Shown here piece by piece: positions 55,162 through 64,000 of a DNA stretch of 64,000 nt. Position 1 is the stretch's first letter. Each line of letters starts with the position of its first letter. This DNA is from Limnanthes douglasii subsp. nivea (taxonomy: Eukaryota; Streptophyta; Magnoliopsida; Brassicales; Limnanthaceae), in contig JAUPFV010000001.1 in the NCBI GenBank assembly GCA_036936605.1, positions 71,877,910 through 71,941,909 of the forward strand, in the 5' to 3' direction. The notes beneath the pieces were generated by a model that worked only from the letters and a program-made list of their open reading frames with translations, was not told where the DNA came from and ran no database searches. Position numbers and translations under genes: made by a program.

Positions 55162-56182
55162 GTTTGAACATGTCGATGTAGTTTCATGGAACTGTTGGTT
55201 TCTATTTTGTTATTTTTAATGTTTGTTTATGTTTTTTTTGGACTGTAACTTTCACCAACCCTGTGCAGTAGTCTCATTTTTTGACAGGGTTGGTGTATTT
55301 GGAAGATCTGTAGCAGTTACTGATTTTAATGTTAACGTTTGATTGCATTTTCTGTTCTCTAGCTTAAACTGGTATGATATGATATGATATGTTGCAGTTG
55401 ACGGAAGCAGTTTTAATTGCAGTTATTTCACAGAATCGCATTGTATGAAAACTAACATATCAAATTTATAGTAACATTAAAATAACAGTTTATATAGACC
55501 TAATCTATCAGATGTAAGCTACCTTATCTATCAACCACTGTTTATGTCATATTTTATGTCATCAATATATCTGGCTATTAAATAACGAGATGAATCAGGC
55601 AGGGAAGATATAAAGAACCTCGTGAACAAATGTAAGAAATGTATCAGATGGATGTACAGCAAAACAGAAAACATAAATTGATGTATCTGTCAGATGTAGA
55701 ATCCACGATCTATCAATGTTACATAGTTTGTCTATCAGAGTATAACAGCGTGTATAGCAATGTAGCTTTTAATAGATATCAGAGTTTGAACCAAACAAAC
55801 ATGTTACATGTCAATGTTAACAGTGTACAAAAACATAAGTCGAAAGGTACTTAGTGCTTATCTTTGAGATGAATCAGGCATGGAAGATGTAAAGGACCTC
55901 GTGAACAAATGTAAGTAAAGTATCAGATGGATGTACACCAAAACAGAAAACATACTTTAATGTATCTGTTAGATGTAAAATCCAGTATCTATCAATGTTG
56001 ACTAGAGTGGCTATCAGAGTATAACAGCATATATAACAATGTATACATGAATAGATATCAGAGTCAGAAACAAACAGACATGGTACATGTCAATGTTAAA
56101 AGTGCACAAAAATATAAGTCGAAAGATAAGGAGTGCTTATCTTTGAGATGTAAAATGTTACAAAAAAATCGGTAAATAATGT
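55162..56182. repeat. MULE spacer with two 278-bp tandem repeats
   Basis: A 278-bp unit beginning GAGATGAATCAGGCA occurs at ~55588 and ~55866, and a partial third starts near 56143 (TTTGAGATG). Each unit carries CTATCAATGTT and CTATCAGAGTATAACAG (55710/55732 and 55989/56011). The region between the two convergent genes has no supported reading frame. A GATAT-type microsatellite (TATGATATGATATGATATG) is at ~55372. Confidence 0.75.
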
Positions 56183-58563
56183 TTAGAACGGAGCATCACA
56201 TGACCTCCTATTATGCCCCGATTTGAAACATCGACCACAACGAGACTGGCTGCTGGAAACTTCACCTCTTGATGGAATACGCTTTTTCCTCGGACGCCCA
56301 GGTCATCTTTTAACGTTCGGGGGCATCACCACGGGCTCTCCATCACAATCTGCAGTACTGGATTCACCAAACTCTGTTATAGCTGGTATGTTAAATGAAT
56401 AGCTGGACCGGTAATTTTGGGTAGTGAAAAACGGCTCAACCAACGTCATAGGATCCTCGTTTAGAGATGCAATTGCAGCCAACGCATGAGCGAATGGGAA
56501 ACATTCTTGCTGCCAAGAGCCGCATGTGCATTTGAAATCAAGTATGTTGACCACCATGACTGGGTCCGATAAAACCTCAAAATAAGCGGCAGAAGACTTG
56601 CAAACTAACAATGTCCGACTACATTGTACATTCTCTTTGAACATCTTGTCATACTCGGGGCACAAATGTGTGTTCCAACTCAAGCCCTCTCCTAAACGTC
56701 GAGACATTTGAGTCATCAGAAGAGCTCTAATCCAGTCGATTAATTCAACTATAGGCAGATGACACAACTTTTTAATCTGGAAATTGAACGATTCAACAGC
56801 GGTTGATGCCATCGCCCCATACCGTTTGCCTTTGACATATGCCTGAGCTAATTTTTCTGGTGGCAGATTTCTTACAAAGTTGCCAATACGCTCACCGCCT
56901 TGGCGCAAAAACTGACCAAAACGTTCATTAAAAAGTTCCACCGTAGGGGCATAAGCACAGCTCTTAAACATCACTAGCATATTTTGTTTGTAGACTCTGT
57001 TAGTGTGTTCAAGAGCTTTAGTCAAGTTCTGGATAGGATGGAAGATGCAATAATCATGGTAGTCAGTAGGATAAAGAGTTGCGACAGCGCTAATAATACC
57101 AGCATGGCGGTCTGAAATGAAAGTTATTTGGCGCCCTAACAGATGAGGTTTTAAACTTTCCAAAAACCAAAACCAGTTGTCTGAGTCTTCACTACCAAAT
57201 ATACCAAAAGCTACAGGGAAGAGACCTGAAACGGAAAAGGTACAGCTTAAAAACAGAATTACATTAACAGAACTACATTAAGGTTGCCTCTGTAATAATA
57301 AACATTAAACAGTGTATGTAACCTAATCTATCAGATAGTGCCTCATAAACTAGCACTCAATAATAACTAAAATAGCAGGGTAGGTAACATAATCTATCAG
57401 ACAATGTAAATAAATCGCAAACTATGTTAACCTATCTACCAGATTAAATGTATATGGAAACATGTACTGACCGTTTTTTCCATCTTTTGCCACTGCTGAA
57501 AGCAACACGCCACCATGCTTCCCTGTTAGGTGGGTTCCGTCAACGTACAGTAGAGGGCGGCACGAATGGAAACCCTGAAGACACGCCCCAAACGCTATAA
57601 AACAGCGACGGAAAACATTGTCGGGAGCCAAATCCAGATGGCAGTCCGTAGTGATGTCACGACTCTTTAGTCTCTTGAAGTATGGTTTTAGCAATCCAAA
57701 AGAGGTATTGCTATCTCCAAATACAACACGACGGGCCTTCTCCAACACATTCCAAGATAGACGATATGAAACGTCTAAACCGTAGTCTTGCTTGATGGTG
57801 GTCTGTATAGTCTTAGCTGTAACGGATTGGCAGTTCCGTAGAGAATCGTGAATTTCATCAGCAATCAAATCGGACGACAGATGCCTGCTTTTCTTCTTTG
57901 TGAATACGGGACTGCACGTATGGGTACTGACAAATCTTTTAATTGTCATCAAACCGGTCTTAGAATCAACAGAAGCGTAAAGCCTCCATTTGCAGCCGTC
58001 CGAATCTTTGTTTACACAATAAACGGTGATCTTGCTAAAGGTATTGTGCATGTACCTAAACGCAAAACCGTTCTCTAATGCATAACGGGATAAGGATAAC
58101 CTCAGACCTTGAGCACCATCTGGAAAAGACTGTCCAACACCGATGATAGCTTCTGCCCATCCCGTTGTAGCTAGATGTCTTTTTTTGGGGGTTGAATTGC
58201 CAAACAGCTACTGCTTTCACCGCTAGTTCGTTGCATATGAGAGGATTCTTCGAACAGTTGAACAGGTTGTTTACGTTTAATCGCGGAGCCTTTATCAGCA
58301 ACATGTTCTTCGATAAGAAAACTAACACTCTTCAGACGCTCAACATCAAGGTAACATTCTAACCCAATAAAATCGGTCTCCTTATTAAACATACAATTAT
58401 TCTGAGCACCGCAAGAGTATGTAATGCTGTAGTTGCCTCTAACAAGCCCTTGCCATGTTTGCTCAACGTACTGTTGAAAAGACTCGAAGTTTTCGAATTC
58501 GGACAGCAGAACAATAACTGTTTCCGTACCAAATTTGAAAATGCAAACTTTTGGTTTCGACAT
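56183..58563 (-). pseudogene. MURA-like MULE transposase, two small lesions
   Basis: Minus strand, exon 58563-57472, intron 57471-57226 (GTCAGT...TTTCAG), last exon 57225-56183. It starts MSKPKVCIFKFGTETV, then a PB1/charged N-terminus, FAR1/WRKY-like zinc region (KDSDGCKWRLYASV, THTC) and MULE core with the catalytic triad visible as YVDGTHLTG (Asp), FISDRHAGI (Asp) and TAVESFN (Glu). A SWIM-type zinc finger follows (FKCTCGSWQQECFPFAHAL). A TGA at 56303-56305 cuts off a still readable tail with an AT-hook-like PGRPRKKR and a CCHC knuckle (CGRCFKSGHNRRSC) ending at TAA 56183. A one-base shift lies in a T7G5 run (58180-58191). It should cut and paste the element. Confidence 0.88.
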
Positions 58564-58639
58564 TGTGTAACCTGAATTATAGGAGTTTTGGTTAGTTTGT
58601 TTAATGTTGGTGTAGAACAACTGAATGTGTTACTGATAT

Positions 58640-59200
58640 TAGTGAATGGTTGAACATATCTAGCAATATACCGTAACTAACATATCAGGGTATATGGACT
58701 CTTGGTCTGTTTTTCAACACATATAGCAAACTGTCGTAACTAAACTATGAGGGTATATGGACTCTTGGTCTGTTTTCCAACACATATAGCAACCTATTAT
58801 AGCTAACATATCAGGGTGTCTGCAGTAAGAGGAAATGGTTGGAAACATTTAGCAATATCCACTAACTAACATATCAAGGAATATGGATACGTGGTCTAGT
58901 TTTGAACACATATAGCAAACTGTCATAACTAAACTATCAGGGTATATGAAGTCATGATCTATTATCCAACACATCTAGCAAACTATTATAGCTAACATAT
59001 CAGGGTGTATGCAGGCAGGGGATTTGGTTGAAAAACATCTAGCAATATCACGTACCTAAACTATAAGGGTATATGGAGTCATGGTATATTTTTCAACACA
59101 TATAGCAACCTGTCATAACTAACATATCAGAGTGTATGCAGTCAGGGGATATCTTCCAACACATCTAACATATCAGGGTGTATGCAGTGATCTAGCAACC
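58640..59200. repeat. 63-bp tandem repeats (8 copies) upstream of the transposase
   Basis: The word TAGCAA recurs at 58661, 58724, 58787, 58850, 58913, 58976, ~59039 and ~59103, a strict 63-bp period. Each unit also has (C/A)TATCAGGG and GGTATATGGA. Units differ by a few substitutions. The block lies 80-640 bp upstream of the transposase ATG (58563). It carries the same TAGCA/TATCA words that are scattered through the MULE's other non-coding parts. Confidence 0.93.
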
Positions 59201-60042
59201 TCAAACGTACAATTGTAGGCGACAAATCGCAAAGTGTAACCATACAAATCGCAGGGTTTAAAACAGAGGTGGAAAAATGAAATTTCTCACCGGAATGTTA
59301 TCGGAGCCGGTATGGATGCTTTGAATCGACCTGAAGCAGATAGTAATAGGTTTCCTGCCATTAACGTACATTATATGAGAGTCTAGAATCGATTTCGAAA
59401 ATGGAAAACTATTTTGAAACTGAAAAATCAGTCCGATACTGACCTGAAAGCTGTAACGTCGGGCTCCGATAACAGTGGTTAGAAGGTTGATAAACGGTGG
59501 TCTAGGAGGCTGAGAAACGAAGCAAAATCGGAGCTAGGAGGCTGAGCTTTTTCACAGATGACGAAGCTAGGCAGCTGTCTCTGTTAGAGTCGTCGTCGAA
59601 CAGTGTATTCCAGCTTTCGCCGGTGATCGGAAGCCTCTTCGAAGGTGTTTACCTTCCTCACCGGTGGTTACTATGTGTAGCCGGTGGTTCAATAGTGTCG
59701 CCGGAGCTGGTGTGATCAGCCTACGTTTTTTGAAATGAACAGACGTTCTTGAAAAATGGGTTGTTTGTTAGGTTAGGAGAGAGGAGAGAGGAGAGAGAAA
59801 TGGGGTAATAAATTCAAAATTCAAAATTCAAAAGTAATAAAGAAGGTGCTGAAGCCAAAAGGGGCCCTTTTTTCACAAATTGAACCTTATATACTAGGTT
59901 GAGGGTAATCTTGGTATTAAAAAAAGAAAAGGTATTAGAAGTGGATATATTTAATGAGATGGGTATTAAGTGAGCATTAACCCATTTTTGGGTACTAGGT
60001 TGTAATAGGTTTGCCTAAAAGGTACTTAGTGTGTCATTTCCC
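59201..60042. other. Right terminal region of the MULE
   Basis: 5' leader-like, CCGGCG- and TCACCGG-rich sequence (59,450-59,720) for the transposase transcript, then a GAGAGGAGAGAGGAGAGAG purine tract (~59780) and AATTCAAAATTCAAAATTC short repeats (~59815). The presumed end is near CATTTCCC at 60042. No gene. Confidence 0.45.
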
Positions 60043-60790
60043 TTTTTTTTTCCATTATTTTGGGGATTGAATATAATCTATATTTACTTAAATAAAATAC
60101 CTCTCAGAACATGTACATTCGTTATTCGTTGGTATTAACATTATGTGTTAGTGAGTGCCTATTAGGCGAGAGAAACATAATTAGTTTTATTTAATTTTCT
60201 TTTGTTAATAACCCAAATTTCACTCCAATAATATCTTTTAAAATAACATGTATATATCTTTTATTTTATTTTACATTAGAGTGTTATTTAATTTTATTAT
60301 TGTATAAGATTTTAAATATTTTGTTCCATTATTTTTGTGTTGATATAGAAGATCAAAAGCATTTTTTTAGGAACTGAAAAAGAGAAGAAGTAAAAAAAAG
60401 GATTTGTTAAAGATATGATTTCAAGATATATGAGGATTTGTTAAACATATAATTTATGAAAATATATTAGATCTTAAGAAAAATAAGGAGTTATAATAAA
60501 AAATAATATTTTTTAGTTTGGTCATACCTTCTAGAATATTGTCTTTTAAATAACAACTTCCATTTTATTTAGTTTATTAGTTTCATATTTTAATTATTAA
60601 TATATTAAGATTTATGGGTTGTTTCCAATCCAATACCAATAAGTTCATAATCCATTTTTGGTCTACCCTTATTTCCTTTTGTAGTCTAATAAAAGCTTTT
60701 AAGTCATTTTAATTACCAAATATTTTAAAAATACTTAATTTACCCTCACTTATTAATTTATTAGCCAAATTTTTTTATTTTTTTATATAT
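60043..60790. other. AT-rich intergenic DNA
   Basis: Very AT-rich. No gene, repeat family or RNA gene that I can support. Confidence 0.6.
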
Positions 60791-60917
60791 ATTTAATGTT
60801 TTTTTGGCAAACAATCATTTTATTACTAAAATGAATGGAATACAAACAATAAGGGCCAAATGTTTTAAAAGAAAAGAAAGAGGCCCAAGGCTAATATATC
60901 CTAAATTAAAATCAGGG

Positions 60918-61012
60918 CTAAACCCTAATTGAAACCCCCAAAAGTAGAGTTAGGGCAAAACCCTAATTGAAACACCCAAAATTAGAATTGGGGCGAAACC
61001 CTAATTGAAACA
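60918..61012 (-). repeat. Three 38-bp repeats with AAACCCTAA words in the LINE 3' UTR
   Basis: AAACCCTAATTGAAAC occurs at 60920-60935, 60958-60973 and 60996-61011, spaced exactly 38 bp. AAACCCTA is the plant telobox/telomere-repeat word. The block lies in the 3' UTR, where LINE RNAs often carry recognition elements for their own reverse transcriptase. Confidence 0.85.
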
Positions 61013-61119
61013 CAAAGGGACCGATAAAGAAGACGACTTCAAAGCAGGAAAGGAGCTCCATCACCGAAACATCCAATAGAGAGAGGCGTCTCTAAATCTG
61101 ATTGGGAACCAACGGGCAG

Positions 61120-62179
61120 CTAGCCTGGATCAATGTACCCTACACCAATGCTTTCAAGGGTCGTGATTGCAATTAAAGGGATCAGAGTATTGTTGAAGGT
61201 GAACGATTTGTTCATGCGTTCAGTCGGAATCCATTTTGATAACCAGTCGGCCGCGACGTTTTGAAAACGAGGAATACGGCGAAGAGACATTTCAGGCATT
61301 ATCAAGCTGCGACAGATTTTAAGCAGAGGAGAAAGCTTATCAGTACTGTAAGAGGATGTTGATGAGCGAAAAGCAGTCAGATTCAAGATCCACATGCTTC
61401 CAGATATTTCTTCTGCAAATTATGAGAGCTTCAATCATAGTTCGACATTTAGCGAGAAAATGGTCCATTTTACCGAAGAGATAACCAAAACCAGCAACAA
61501 GATCGCCACCAGAGTTTCTAACCAAGACACCTCCACTTACTTCTCCATTGAAGCTACAGGCACCATCAACATTTATCTTTAGTCTACCCTCTTTCGGAGC
61601 TTGTCATTTCTGGTAAATACTCTTTATGTTCCTTATGTTGATAGAGGTACAATGTAGGACAGACCCTGCATTTTTTACACGAAACCAATGCTTAGCCTTA
61701 AGGTTTTTACCAGCGTCAATGCCTTTGATAATACTATTGATTCTGTCAATAACACTTGAGAAATTGTCATGAGTGCTATTGAACTTGCTGCAATTTCGAT
61801 TAAACCATATTGTCCAACATATTACTTGAGGGACAAGATTGGTTATGTGAAAATTGCAGTGAGAGAACCAGAACCAGCAGTAAAGAATATGAGTTAGAGT
61901 CATGTAACGTCTAATGGGAATCTTGAATAAGAGACCATAGTAAATCCAAATGGACGAGGAAAAGTTGCAATTGACGAAAAGATAATTCTTTTCTTCACAA
62001 TTGCAACAGAACTGGCATTTTGAAACAGAGACAAAATGCCTTTTGGAAAGGATGTTATCAATTGGGATGAAGTTGTGAATAAACTTCCAGCTTAGGAAAG
62101 AGTATTTTATTGGTATAAAGTGATTCCAATTTTTTTTAAAAGAGAATATTTGTTGTGTTTTTGTCTTATGTTTTCCCAA
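61120..62179 (-). pseudogene. LINE zf-RVT and RNase H region, decayed
   Basis: 62179-61604 keeps a zf-RVT pattern (WKFIHNFIPIDNILSKR, CQFCCNCEEKNYLFVNC) and ends in a stop. The RNase H follows (INVDGACSFNGEVSGG near 61580; CRTMIEALIICR; DLESDCFS). A frameshift near 61375 then leads to the end (RRIPRFQNVAADWLSKW), with TAG or a similar stop by 61120. Confidence 0.75.
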
Positions 62180-62328
62180 GTAGCTTTGGTACTGAAATTC
62201 TTATCTTTTGAAATTTTCCACTCTATCTTATCATCCTGCTCTTGATGAATCTTCACATTTTTAATGTGATTGACTTTATCATGAGAAAGGAAGTTAAGGT
62301 GAGTGTTGATGTCCCAACAACCATCTTT

Positions 62329-64000
62329 TCAAAAGGTATTAACCTTAGCAGGAAGATACCATCTGTTATTACTAGGGTTACTTATTATAGGAGCCTGATC
62401 AAGCCAATCATCAAACCAGAAATCCACATCCCCACAACCCAGAGACCAGACCACATTATGATCAGCTTTATCTTTAATAGAGTGAAGTCTTTTCAATACA
62501 ATGGAATCAAATGTTTTACAAATAGATTTAATAGGGTGAGAGTCAGGGCAGTAGGTTTGATGCATTAGATCAACCCAAAGAGTAGATTTCTTTCTAAACT
62601 GAAACCACAGCTTTTGAGAGAAAGTGGACTGGATATCATGAAGTGCTTTAATGTCCAGTCCACCTTCCTCAAAAGGCTTACAAAGCTGCTTCCAAGAAGT
62701 CCAGTGGAGGGCTTTGTCATTAAATTTTGATCTCCACATAAATTTATTGAAACACAACTTAAGCTTAGTGATGATTGAGTTGGGGATAAGGCTGTTTTGC
62801 ATCCAGTAATATACAATTGGGTGGAGAAATTTTTTAACCAGGGATAACCTTCCCCTAAAAGATAGATTTTTCATGTCCCAGTCATGAATTCTATTATGAA
62901 TGTTGTTAATTAATGAAAGAAAATTCTTCCCTTTGTTGTTTGCAGCAATGGTAATGCCCAAATAAGAGAAAGGAGCTTGGTCAGTGATGAAACCAGTGTC
63001 AGTGATCAACCTTGCTGAGGAAGACTGATGCATTTTAGAAGAGGTAATGATTCTGGTCTTGTCTTTATTGATCATTTGGCCAGAAGCTAACTGGTAGTTT
63101 TCCAGCAGGTTGCAAAGTTTTTCAATGGTAGATAGGAGGTTGTTGGTAAAAATAATGATATCATCAGCGAAGGCAAGACAAGGTAAGATATATCCAGATT
63201 TCAAATGATAAATCATGTTTTTATTTGTATTGTAAAGATTCTGGATGCCCCTCATGAGGCCTTCCTCAGCAAGAATGAAAAGACTTGGAGACAGTAGGTC
63301 TCCTTATCTTAAACCATTCTTCTGAGGAAAGTTTCCAACAGAAGATCCATTGATGAGAATGGACAGCATGACCTTAGATATTAGATTTTTTATTAGGTTG
63401 ATAATCTCGTTAGAAAAGCCAAAACACCTTAGGATATTAAGAACAAAGGCATGAGACATCTTGTCAAATGCTTTTGACATATCAAGCTTAACCATAATGT
63501 TACCCTTGGAAGGCATTCTCTTAATGTTGTGCATCATTTCTTTAGTGATAAGGATGTTGTCATGAATGAGTCTTTGTTTGACAAAAGCCCCTTGGCTCTT
63601 TAAAATGATAATAGGCAATATATCAGAGAGCCTGCTGTTAATGAGACTTGAAATCAACCTGTTAAATATAGTACACAGGCTGATAGGTCTGAAATTGGTC
63701 AAGTTTATAGGGTTAGGGCCTTTGGGAATAAGACAAATCCCAGTGGCAAAGACATCATTAGGGATGGAATGACCTTTAAGGTAAGAATTAAGAGCGTTGT
63801 ATAAATCAAAACATATAATATTCCAGCATATTTTAAGGAATAAACAATTGAAACCATTTGTGCCAGGGGCACTGTCATTCTTCATGGCAGATATAATTGA
63901 CCACAACTCCTCTTTGTTAGTAGGCCTGGGGATTTCAGAGTTATCCCTATCAGAAATAAGCTTAGGGATATTGCTTAGGATAGAGTCCTGCACAGCTATA
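62329..64000 (-). pseudogene. LINE ORF2 reverse transcriptase, interrupted
   Basis: Partial at the right edge. RT motifs in order: NDSAPGTNGFNCLFLK, ICLIPKGPNP...NFRPISLC, GAFVKQRLIHDNIL, MVKLDMSKAFDKMSH, then NGLR, a TAA at 63304-63306 where the family has Gln of QGDPLSP, then GDLLSPSLFILAEEGL and the catalytic FADDIIIF (~63155-63178). The frame ends at a stop near 62329 after the thumb/connection region. A single-codon lesion inside RT makes the copy inactive as read. Confidence 0.88.

Larger units (their letters stand above)
36959..60042. mobile_element. Large MULE carrying Ulp1-like, acidic-protein and MURA genes (split by element 3)
   Basis: About 12.3 kb of MULE sequence plus a 10.8-kb gypsy insertion. 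It carries a DUF1985/Ulp1-type gene (+), a small acidic protein gene (+) and a MURA-like transposase (-), with a dispersed TMTAKCARTGT motif through its non-coding parts. The ends are uncertain. GAAATACCAAAATGGTACC (36959 on) and the reverse complement of 60042 back (GGGAAATGACACACTAAGTA) are only weakly alike, and no 9-bp target duplication is evident. It may be a MULE without true terminal inverted repeats, as in VANDAL and Kaonashi types. Both inner flanks carry CCGGCGA-rich 5'-leader-like sequence. Confidence 0.6.
60795..64000 (-). mobile_element. 3' part of a plant LINE (non-LTR retrotransposon)
   Basis: Minus strand, running off the right edge. Read 5' to 3' on the minus strand: reverse transcriptase (64000-62329), a zinc-binding zf-RVT region (62179-61604), RNase H (~61590-61120), a 3' UTR, then an A-rich end near 60795 (GCCAAAAAAACATTAAATA). 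The endonuclease and 5' end lie outside the window. The domain order fits plant L1-type ORF2. Confidence 0.88.

Noticed and set aside
58640..59200. CRISPR-like array
   Set aside because: The units are continuous 63-bp repeats without unique spacers, in a plant transposon.
36959..60042. Long terminal inverted repeats and 9-bp duplication for the MULE
   Set aside because: The two ends resemble each other only weakly and I found no matching 9-bp flanks. The boundaries are therefore approximate.

Overview
The window is nuclear DNA of a flowering plant, most likely a eudicot. The signs are spliced genes with GT-AG introns, a plastid-targeted serine-biosynthesis gene, Tat-lineage Ty3/gypsy retrotransposons, a Mutator-like element (MULE) carrying a Ulp1-type protease, a hAT-type non-autonomous element and a plant LINE. 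The species cannot be named from the sequence. Only one ordinary host gene is present: a four-exon D-3-phosphoglycerate dehydrogenase on the minus strand (33680-36474). Nearly everything else is nested mobile or repeated DNA.

Layout. About 1-31,070 is an array of ~1,025-bp tandem repeats, broken by three insertions. The first is a complete, apparently intact Tat-type gypsy element (element 1, 4210-14681, plus orientation, LTRs identical over 472 bp, 5-bp target duplication). The second is a decayed, 3'-truncated, RT-deleted relative (element 2, 16877-26078, minus orientation). The third is a 777-bp hAT-like element (27593-28369, 8-bp target duplication). A stray LTR piece at 15735-16075 shows that the array recombined after element 1 inserted. 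Between ~31,100 and 33,064 lies an orphan relic of the extra antisense gene that these gypsy elements carry. The host gene follows. From ~36,960 to ~60,040 is a large MULE with three genes: a DUF1985/Ulp1-like gene (+), a small acidic protein gene (+), and a MURA transposase (-). A third gypsy element (element 3, 43313-54076, minus orientation, GATAT target duplication) inserted into it. The end of the window (60,790-64,000) is the 3' part of a minus-strand LINE.

How the parts work. Each gypsy element has Gag-protease and RT-RNaseH-integrase in one reading frame, separated by a single UAG in a tobamovirus-like leaky context. In element 3 this is exactly UAG CAA UUA, and no ATG opens pol, so Pol is probably made by stop-codon readthrough. 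Each element also carries a spliced antisense gene downstream of pol, with its own TATA box and a conserved GACACGTGTC palindrome about 230-270 bp upstream of its start. The MULE is the most intriguing system. Its introns and intergenic spacers, but not the gypsy element inserted in it, are seeded with a short same-strand motif (about TMTAKCARTGT). The motif is amplified into tandem repeats just upstream of both the Ulp1-like gene and the transposase. That layout resembles the VANC anti-silencing system of Arabidopsis VANDAL MULEs.
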